Positions 1 through 7,600 of a stretch of 64,000 nt of DNA are shown here, one piece after another (the stretch's first letter is position 1; each line of letters opens with the position of its first letter). The DNA is from Plantibacter flavus (GTDB taxonomy: Bacteria > Actinomycetota > Actinomycetes > Actinomycetales > Microbacteriaceae), in contig NZ_FXAP01000001.1 in assembly GCF_900177615.1 (NCBI RefSeq), positions 130,825 to 194,824 on the forward strand. Reading direction: 5' to 3'. A program made the position numbers and the translations under genes. A model generated the notes under the pieces. That model did no database searches and was not told where the DNA came from. It saw only the letters and a list, made by a program, of their open reading frames with translations.

Positions 1-732
1 GCGTTCTACGCCGGCGCGCCCGCCTTCGTGGTCGCGGACGGCATGGGCGGGCATGAACGCGGCGAGGTCGCGAGCCGTGAGGTCGCGGCGGCGCTCGAAC
101 GCGGCATCCCGATCGGCATGCCGACGACGACCGAGGCGGTCGTGACCACGATCGTCGCCGCCAACGCGGTCATCCGCAGCATCCCCACACCGAACGGGGT
201 CATCGGCACGACCGTCGCGGGCCTCGCGCTCGTGGCGCTGTCGCCGCAGACCGACCTCCACTGGATGGTGTTCAACGTGGGGGACTCCCGCGTCTACACC
301 TGGGCCGACGGCGCACTCCGTCGGATCACCGTCGACCACTCGGCCGTCCAGGAACTCGTCGACGCCGGTTCCATCACGGAGGCGGAGGCGCGCGAACACC
401 CCGACCGCAACATCGTGACGAAGGCGATCGGCGTCGAGGCCGGCATCGACCCGGACGTCTGGCTCCTCCCCGTCGCCGGGCGGCAGCGCTTCCTGCTGTG
501 TTCGGACGGGCTCACCGGCGAGCTGTCCGACGAGCGGATCGCCGAAGTCCTGTCGCAGGGCTTCGAAGGAGCCGCAGACCGCCTCGTGGAGCTCGCGCTG
601 GCCGCCGGTGGACGGGACAACGTGACCGCGCTCGTCGTCGACGTCGTGTCGACCTCGCTGATGTCCAGCGGCCCCGGCTACGATGACGCGGGTGGTCTCG
701 GGTATCTTGAAGAGACGATGCCGCGAGGCTAG
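1..732 (+). CDS. PP2C-family Ser/Thr protein phosphatase (5' end outside window)
   Basis: This gene enters the window in frame 1 and lacks its N-terminus, so the usual Arg/Asp metal-binding start of the PP2C fold is not visible. The readable part has the PP2C signatures: DGMGGHERGE near the left edge, NVGDSRVY in the middle, LLCSDGL, and GGRDNVTALVV near the end. Asp residues in these motifs coordinate the Mn/Mg pair. PP2C enzymes remove phosphate from Ser/Thr and usually reverse a Hanks-type kinase; one is encoded two genes downstream (2100-3743). No transmembrane segment is visible in the remaining 243 residues, so the visible part is probably cytosolic. It is likely the first or an early gene of the kinase/FHA/MoxR operon. 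Confidence 0.93.
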   Translation, partial: AFYAGAPAFVVADGMGGHERGEVASREVAAALERGIPIGMPTTTEAVVTTIVAANAVIRSIPTPNGVIGTTVAGLALVALSPQTDLHWMVFNVGDSRVYTWADGALRRITVDHSAVQELVDAGSITEAEAREHPDRNIVTKAIGVEAGIDPDVWLLPVAGRQRFLLCSDGLTGELSDERIAEVLSQGFEGAADRLVELALAAGGRDNVTALVVDVVSTSLMSSGPGYDDAGGLGYLEETMPRG

Positions 733-742
733 AGGAGTGGCC

Positions 743-2098
743 GTGTACTCGTACGAAATGGAACCGGCCGAGGTCCGCCGTTGGCTCGCTGTGGCGGGGC
801 CCGGCAGACTGGTGCTGGTCGACGCCCAGGGCGACGACACCGCCGCTGCCGCATTCGCCGCAGACCTCCCGGGCGACGCGTCGCTGTCGCTGATCGTCGA
901 CCGCCTCGCGGCCGGCGGTCTCTCGAACACGCCCGCGTTCGCCGCGGCCGTCTGGGACGAATCGGGCGCGACGGTCATCGTTCGCGGGCTCGCGGCCGCC
1001 GTCGTGACGAGCGCCGCCGGGACCGAGACGGTCCTGGGCGCCCGCGCGACCACCTGGGTCGAGGAACACCACGCGGACGCGGTGAGCGTCACGCTCCGGA
1101 GCGACCAGCCGAACCCGTCCGGCGTGCGCCTCCCGCTCGGGTCGGGAGCCGTCTGGACGACCTCCATCACGGCGACCCTCGACGAGGAGGCCACGGCTTC
1201 CCTCGCCACTCCGACCAGCGACGAGCGCCGGCCGTCCGAGTCCACGAGCGCGCCGACCGCGGCGGAGCAGCTCGCGGCCCCGCCCGTCCCGGCCCCCGCC
1301 GAGCCCGCTGCATCCGCGGCGACCTCGGACGACGCGGACGACGGGACGGCCGGCGATGAGGCGACCCCGGTGGCGCACGTCGAGCCCGTTCAGCCACTCC
1401 ACGTCGTGCCGTCCGTCTCCGACACCCAGTTCTTCCACGACGAGGACGACCCGGACGAGACCCCGTCGACCCCGGAGGAGCCCGTCGACGAGGGCTACGA
1501 CTTCCTGTTCGGCCAGACCGTGCTCCGTCCGGTCGGTGCAGCGGCGGTCGACGAGGCCGGCGACGCCGAACGCGCGGCGGCCGAGGCGTCGGCCCACCAG
1601 CAGGCGGCCGCCACCGCAGCCGCCGCGCCGGAACCCGCAGCAGCCGGACCATCGGACCTCGGCGACCACGACGGCCACACGATCCTCGCCGAGGATCTCG
1701 CCGCACTGCGTGCGCGTCGCGCGGCCGAGACCCCGCCTGCTCGGTCGAGCACCCCGTCGGCCACGCCGCTCACGTACCTCGAACTCCCCGGCGGCACTCG
1801 CCAGTCGCTCGCCTCGCCCGTCGTGCTCGGCCGGGCGCCGAGCGTCTCGCAGGTCCCGGCGTCAGTCGTCCCGACGCTCGTCACGCTCACGGGAGACGAC
1901 ATCTCGCGGAGCCACGTGCGCGTCGCGGTCGAGGGCGGCACGGTCGTCGTCACCGACCTCCACTCGCGGAACGGCACGCAGGTCGTCCTGCCCGGTCAGG
2001 CGCCGCAGTCCCTCCGACCGGGGGAGCCGACACCGGTGATCGTCGGGACCGTCATCGACCTCGGCGGCGGCGTCGCGCTGCGCGTCCGAGAGGGCTGA
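743..2098 (+). CDS. FHA-domain protein with long Ala/Pro/Glu-rich linker
   Basis: This 451-residue protein has an unrecognised N-terminal domain (about 1-165), a low-complexity acidic Ala/Pro linker (about 165-345) and a C-terminal FHA domain (about 350-450). The FHA core is intact: VLGRAP, DDISRSHVRV and DLHSRNGTQV give the Gly-Arg, Ser-Arg-x-His and Asn-Gly positions that bind phosphothreonine. It probably docks on a phosphorylated partner of the adjacent kinase. An upstream in-frame GTG at 683 would overlap the phosphatase. I chose GTG 743 because AGGAG at 733-737 lies five bases before it; GTG 737 and ATG 758 are alternatives. The kinase gene starts one base after its stop codon, so the two are probably translationally coupled. 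Confidence 0.88.
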   Translation: MYSYEMEPAEVRRWLAVAGPGRLVLVDAQGDDTAAAAFAADLPGDASLSLIVDRLAAGGLSNTPAFAAAVWDESGATVIVRGLAAAVVTSAAGTETVLGARATTWVEEHHADAVSVTLRSDQPNPSGVRLPLGSGAVWTTSITATLDEEATASLATPTSDERRPSESTSAPTAAEQLAAPPVPAPAEPAASAATSDDADDGTAGDEATPVAHVEPVQPLHVVPSVSDTQFFHDEDDPDETPSTPEEPVDEGYDFLFGQTVLRPVGAAAVDEAGDAERAAAEASAHQQAAATAAAAPEPAAAGPSDLGDHDGHTILAEDLAALRARRAAETPPARSSTPSATPLTYLELPGGTRQSLASPVVLGRAPSVSQVPASVVPTLVTLTGDDISRSHVRVAVEGGTVVVTDLHSRNGTQVVLPGQAPQSLRPGEPTPVIVGTVIDLGGGVALRVREG

Positions 2099-2099
2099 C

Positions 2100-3743
2100 G
2101 TGCGCCGTTCACCCTCGCAACCGCCGGCCATCCCCGGGCTGCGGTTCGAACGACAGCTCGGAGCCGGCGGGTTCTCCGACGTCTTCCTGTACGAGCAGCA
2201 GTTGCCGAGGCGTCAGGTCGCCGTCAAGGTCCTCCTCGCCGAGCACCTCAGCGAGCAGACCCGCGAGGCCTTCGTCGCCGAGGCGAACCTCATGGCGCAG
2301 CTGTCCGCGCACCCGTACATCGTCACGATCTACACGGCGGACGTCGCCCCGGACGGCCGGCCGTACCTCGCGATGGAGTACTGCGCGGGGCCGAGCCTCG
2401 CCGAGCAGGCGAAGCTGCGGCGGTTCGCCGTCGCCGACGCGCTACGGACGGGCGTCCGCCTGGCCAGTGCGGTGGCGACCGCCCACGCGGCCGGCATCCT
2501 CCACCGCGACATCAAGCCGGCCAACGTGCTCACGAACGCGTACGGCTGGCCGGCGCTGACCGACTTCGGCATCTCGCAGGCCGTCGAACTCGAGGTGCCG
2601 TCGACGGCCGGCCCCGGGCGGCCGGGCGACGTCGGCTCGACGGGCGCCTCGGGTACCCAGACGGTGGGTCTCTCCATCCCCTGGTCGCCGCCCGAGATGT
2701 TCGAGGACGAGCCGCACCCCGACGTCCGGTCCGACGTGTTCTCCCTGGCCGCGACGGTCTACACCCTGCTCGCCGGGCGGACGCCGTTCGAGATCCCCGG
2801 GCAGTCGAACGGCGCGGCCGATCTCATCAGCCGGATCGAGCGCGGGACCGTCACCCCGCTCGGGCGCGACGACGCACCGGCGTCCCTCGTCGCGACGCTG
2901 CAGAAGGGCCTCGCGAAGGACCGTGCAAACCGCTTCGAGAGCGCCGTCGACTTCGCGCGGGCGCTGCAGCGGGTCGAGATGGAGCTCGCCTACGCGCCGA
3001 CGCCCATCGACATCCCGAACCTCGTACAGCCGCAGTCGCATGCTCCCCGACCGGACACGTCCAGCAGCGCGTCGGACGAGACGCGGGTCCGGCAGGTCCC
3101 GACGGTCGAAGCCCAGCCACGACCCGGCGTGCCGAGTGTGCAGCCGTCGATCGGAGACGAGACGGTCGTGCGCTCGGCCGGTCCGCTCGTCCAACCGATC
3201 CAGCCGTCGGCCCCGATCGCCGTCGGAGCTGCAGCAGTGCCCTCCGAGACGATCCGGCGCGACCGCCTCGAGACCGCGGCTGCGGTTCCCACGGAGGACC
3301 CCGATGCCGATGAGGCCGGACGAGCCGGACGTCGCCGACTGACCCGCCTCCTCGTCGCGGGTGGCGTCGCGGTCCTCGCGGTCGGCGGGATCGCGGCCGG
3401 GATCATCTGGCAGGGAGCGGCCGCCGACCCGAAGCCGACGGCCGCCGCGACCGGGGCGCCGATCCAACTGAGCGACGTACCTTCACCGAAGGCGTTCGGG
3501 GTGAACATCAGCGAGGACGGCAGCGTCGTCACGTTCATCTGGGACAACCCGGACCCGCAGGACGGCGACACGTACATCTACCAGGTGACGAGCAGTGGCA
3601 AGAACTCGCCGAAGGTTCCGACCTCGACCTACGCGGTCGACCTGAAGCCGAGCGCTCCGGGCGCGCAGCTGTGCATCGAGGTGGTGATCGTCCGAGGCGG
3701 CGTCACCTCACCCGATCCACTCGAGATGTGCTCGCAGCAGTAG
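2100..3743 (+). CDS. Membrane Hanks-type Ser/Thr protein kinase
   Basis: The 547-residue protein has a kinase domain at about 14-300, with the Gly-rich loop LGAGGFSDVF, the VAIK-type lysine in AVKVLL, the catalytic HRDIKPAN (D137) and DFG (D155). All active-site residues are present, so it should be active. A Pro/Thr/Ser-rich juxtamembrane segment follows, then one transmembrane helix at about 416-438. The outer tail of about 100 residues (NISEDGSVVTFIWDNPDPQD) looks like a single Fn3-type fold. PASTA repeats, typical of PknB, are absent. The GTG start at 2100 follows the FHA stop by one base. It probably phosphorylates the FHA or envelope proteins of this operon and is opposed by the phosphatase at 1-732; the substrates are inferred. 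Confidence 0.93.
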   Translation: MRRSPSQPPAIPGLRFERQLGAGGFSDVFLYEQQLPRRQVAVKVLLAEHLSEQTREAFVAEANLMAQLSAHPYIVTIYTADVAPDGRPYLAMEYCAGPSLAEQAKLRRFAVADALRTGVRLASAVATAHAAGILHRDIKPANVLTNAYGWPALTDFGISQAVELEVPSTAGPGRPGDVGSTGASGTQTVGLSIPWSPPEMFEDEPHPDVRSDVFSLAATVYTLLAGRTPFEIPGQSNGAADLISRIERGTVTPLGRDDAPASLVATLQKGLAKDRANRFESAVDFARALQRVEMELAYAPTPIDIPNLVQPQSHAPRPDTSSSASDETRVRQVPTVEAQPRPGVPSVQPSIGDETVVRSAGPLVQPIQPSAPIAVGAAAVPSETIRRDRLETAAAVPTEDPDADEAGRAGRRRLTRLLVAGGVAVLAVGGIAAGIIWQGAAADPKPTAAATGAPIQLSDVPSPKAFGVNISEDGSVVTFIWDNPDPQDGDTYIYQVTSSGKNSPKVPTSTYAVDLKPSAPGAQLCIEVVIVRGGVTSPDPLEMCSQQ

Positions 3744-3782
3744 CGGGAGCGGGACGATGACCGACCACAGGGGGACCAGACG

Positions 3783-4547
3783 ATGACCACGGACGAGGCG
3801 ACGGACACGGCGACGACGACGAAGGCGGCGGTGCGCGTCGAGTTCTGCGGCGAGGAGTACGCCGTCGACGCACGCAAGCCGTTCCTGATCGGGCGCGAGG
3901 GCGACCTCGTCGTCGACGAGAACCCTTTCCTGCACCGCACCTTCCTCAGCGTGACCTTCGACGCCGGACTGTGGTGGCTCACGAACATCGGGAACACCCT
4001 CTCCGCGACGGTGACGGACACGACCGGCAACGTGCAGGCCTGGCTCGCGCCCGGTGCGCGGCTTCCGATCGTGTTCCCCGAGCTGCAGGTGCTGTTCAGT
4101 GCCGGGACGACGACCTACGACTTCACGATCACCTCGGACCTCGAGTACTTCAGTCCGTCGCAGCTCTCGACGACCACCGCCGGGACCACGACGGTCGGGC
4201 CGATCCACCTGACGAGCAGCCAGCGCCTCCTCATCGTCGCGCTGGCCGAGGACGTCCTGCGCCAGGCGTCGCCCGGCCGCGGCGAGATCCCGGCGTCCGC
4301 CGCCGCTGCCGCCCGCCTCGGCTGGAGCCAGACCACCTTCAACCGCAAGCTCGACAACGTCTGCGACAAGCTCGACAAGTTCGGCGTCCAGGGGCTGCGC
4401 GGCGGGCCGGGGAAACTCGCGACCGGCCGTCGTGCGCGGCTGGTCGAGTACGCGGTCTCGACCCGGCTCGTGGACACCAGCGACCTCCCGCTCCTCGACC
4501 ATGCCGATCAGGCGGATGTCGGCGGGGGACAGCCGACTCACGGTTGA
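3783..4547 (+). CDS. Degenerate FHA-like protein with helical (HTH-like) C-terminus
   Basis: The protein has 254 residues. Residues about 15-115 look like a divergent FHA fold: FLIGREGDLVVDENPFLHR keeps Gly-Arg, but the Ser-x-x-His phosphothreonine pair is not conserved. Residues about 140-230 (SSQRLLIVALAEDVL, then AAARLGWSQTTFNRKLDNV) resemble a winged-helix or sigma-region-4-like helix-turn-helix. Because it sits between the kinase and the giant surface protein, a phospho-responsive regulator is a reasonable guess, but no target is known. Its start ATG follows the kinase stop by 39 nt. A possible promoter lies just downstream of its stop. The fold assignments are by eye. Confidence 0.8.
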   Translation: MTTDEATDTATTTKAAVRVEFCGEEYAVDARKPFLIGREGDLVVDENPFLHRTFLSVTFDAGLWWLTNIGNTLSATVTDTTGNVQAWLAPGARLPIVFPELQVLFSAGTTTYDFTITSDLEYFSPSQLSTTTAGTTTVGPIHLTSSQRLLIVALAEDVLRQASPGRGEIPASAAAAARLGWSQTTFNRKLDNVCDKLDKFGVQGLRGGPGKLATGRRARLVEYAVSTRLVDTSDLPLLDHADQADVGGGQPTHG

Positions 4548-4559
4548 CCCCCGCAACCG

Positions 4560-4588
4560 TTTTCCACACGGCACTTGTTTGTTAGAGT
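4560..4588 (+). promoter_or_regulatory. Candidate internal promoter of the surface-protein gene
   Basis: A good -10 box, TAGAGT, lies at 4583-4588, with a weak TTTTCC at 4560-4565 seventeen bases upstream. The start codon at 4650 is about 55 nt beyond the expected start site. If it is real, the surface protein, MoxR, DUF58 and transglutaminase genes can be expressed apart from the kinase genes. Confidence 0.4.
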
Positions 4589-4649
4589 GACTCCGCGTTT
4601 GCAGCGCGGGAAGTCGACCGCGGCTTGACCGAACATCACCTGGGGGATC

Positions 4650-7600
4650 GTGAGCAACTGGAGCGCCTGGCTGCGCAAGCGCAAGACCGCGGCGTCCATC
4701 ACGGCCCTGTCGGTCCTCGTCGCCGTACCGGTGACCGCCGCGCTCATCCACCAGGGCTTCCCGGTCACTGAGGTGGACCTCGAGTCCCGCGACGTCTGGG
4801 TGACCAACGGCGAGTCGCTCCTCGCGGGGCGGCTCAACGATCAGATCTCCGAACTCGACGGAGCGGTGTCCACAGCCTCCAACAACGCCGACGTGCTGCA
4901 GGACGGCGACGACGTCTTCCTCCAGGACAAGGCGCTGTCCTCGCTCGAACGCATCGACCCGGCCTTCACGAGCCTCATCCAGCGCGTCTCGTTGCCGACC
5001 GGCGCGACGGTGCACTACGGCGGCGACCGACTCTCGGTCGTCGCGGGGGAGACCGGCAAGCTCTGGTCCGTCGATGCTGCGGGGGAGCTCCGCTTCGACC
5101 CCACGGAGACCAAGCCGATCGTCTCCATCGGCAAGGCCGGCCAGGCAGTCGTCACCTCGACCGGCACCATCCTCGCGGTCGCGCCTGCCAAGGGGATCCT
5201 CTACCGCATCCTGCCCGACGGCACGAAGACCGAGTCGAAGCTCCCGAAGCTCGACGACTACCAGTTGAGTGCGGCCGGTGAGCAGGCGGTCATCCTCGAT
5301 GTGAAGTCCGGCGACCTCGTGAAGCAGGACGGCTCCGTCGTCGAGCTGCCGGGCAAGCCGCTGAAGATCCAGGAGCCGTCGGCATCGGACGACGCCGCCG
5401 TCATCGCGACCGGTGACTCGCTCGTCCGCGTCCCACTCGGCGGCGGCGACCCGGAGGTGCTCGACGCCGACGTCGTCACCGCTGCGACGAGTGCGGCGGA
5501 GGTCACTGCCCCGGTCAACCTCGACGGTTGCATGCACGGAGCCTGGGCCTCCTCCAGTCGGTACGCCGCGGAGTGCGCCGACAAGAAGCCCGTCATCGAG
5601 GACATCAACCCGGAGACCATCGGGCAGCAGCTCGTCTTCCGGGTGAACCGCTCGGTGATCGCCCTGAACAACATCCAGACCGGCAACTCCTGGCTCGTGC
5701 AGGCGAACATGCGCCTCGTCGACAACTGGGACGAGGTGACGCCTCCGCAGGAGGAGGACGGTGAGGACGGCGATGAGAAGGCATCGGAGCAGTCCTTCGA
5801 GGACACGCTGGCAGAGCGCACCGAGCAGAACCGTCCGCCCATCGCCCGCGACGACGCGTTCGGTGTCCGTCCCGGCCGCGCGACGGTCCTGCCGCTGCTC
5901 GACAACGATTCCGACCCTGACGGCGATGTCCTGACGATCCAGAACACGACCGACGTCGCGGCCGAGACGGGCAAGCTGGAGTACATCGACGGCGGCCGGG
6001 CGCTCCAGTTCACCCCGGCGGAAGGCTTCGTCGCCGGGACGACGTCGTTCCGCTACTCGGTCAGCGACGGCCGCCCGGGCGGTGTGGCCGATGCGGTCGT
6101 GAGCATCGCCATCAAGCCGCCCGAGGTCAACGAGCCGCCGACGTCCCATCGCGAGGCCGCCGTGTCGGTCGAAGCCGGCCAGACGGTCACGTACAACGTG
6201 CTCGCCGACTGGCGTGATCCCGACGGCGACGACATCTTCCTGCAGTCGGCGTCGCCGGCGTCCGGCGACCTCGTCCGGTTCACCCCGGACGGCTTCGTCA
6301 CGTTCACGCACGCGTCGCCTGAGATGGGCCCCCGCGACGTCAAGTTCGTCGTGTCCGACGGGGTCACATCGGCTGAGGGGACACTCAAGGTCGACGTGCA
6401 GCCCGCCGGTGCCTTGAGCCCGATCGGTACCCCGGACTTCGTCTCGACCTTCGTCGGCGAGTCCGCGCAGGTCCTCCCGCTCGCGAACGACCAGTCGCCG
6501 AGCGGTGCGCCCCTCGGCCTCATCGGTGTCGAGGCGTTGCAGGGCGGGCTCGTCTCCTCGCCGAGCCTTGAGAAGCAGTCCGTCACCGTGTCCTCGAACG
6601 AGCCGGGTACCTACTACCTGAAGTACACGCTCGGTGCCGGCATCGCCTCGAGCATCGGACTCATCCGCGTCGACGTCCTCGAGAAGCCCACCGACGTGCT
6701 GCCACCGGTCGCCGTCAAGGACGAGGGCTACCTGCGTCCGAACGAGACGATCACCATCCCGGTGCTCGCCAACGACGAGTCGCCGGGCGGGCAGGTGCTC
6801 GCCGTGCAGTCCGTCTCCATCCCCGACGAGTCGACCTCGTTGTCGGTCGAGGTCCTCGACAGTGCGGTCATCCGCGTCTCATCCTCGGCGCCGATCGAAC
6901 GGCAGTTGCAGTTCACCTACGTCGTGTCCGACGGCACTTCGTCGGCGACGGCGGCCGTGACGGTCGTCCCCGTGCCACCGCTCCCGAAGCATCAGGCGCC
7001 GGTTGCGACCGACGACGCGGTCGTCGTCCGTGCGGGCGACATCGCGAACGTCGCGGTGCTCGAGAACGACTACCACCCCGACGCCGCCGTCATGCTCGTC
7101 GACCGTGAGCTGGTCGACGTGCCGACTGCTGGACTCGCCTTCGTCGACGACGACGAGGTCCGTTTCCAGGCTCCGTCAGAACCCGGCACCTATACGACCA
7201 CGTACCGCGTGTACGACACCTTCGGCGAGGCGGACACCGCGACGGTCACCTTCAACGTGGTCGGTGAGGACAAGAAGAACAACCAGCCGCCCGTACCGCA
7301 GCTGCTGACGTCGCGCGTGTTCGCCGGCGCGACGGTCCGCGTGGACGTCCCGCTCGACGGCCTGGACCCGAACGGCGACTCCGTCGTCGTCGACGACATC
7401 GCCTCGGCACCGCTGCTCGGTCGCGTCATCGAGCAGGGGAGTACCTGGTTCGTCTACGAGGCGGCTCCGGACTCCTCCGGCACCGACACCTTCCAGTACC
7501 GGGTCAAGGACACCTACGGGGCGGTCGCGGTCGGCACCATCAAGATCGGGGTCATCGGGCGCCCCGAGGTCGACGGCCAACCGAACGCGGTCGACGACTA

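Noticed and set aside
512-1678. 388-codon minus-strand frame over the FHA gene
   Set aside because: The plus-strand frame ends in a complete FHA domain, while the minus frame has only Arg/Gly-rich sequence.
3708-6311. 867-codon open frame on the minus strand
   Set aside because: It runs antisense to the kinase tail, FHA-like gene and surface protein. Its product is Arg/Asp/Gly/Val-rich without recognisable domains, a usual mirror effect of high GC coding DNA.
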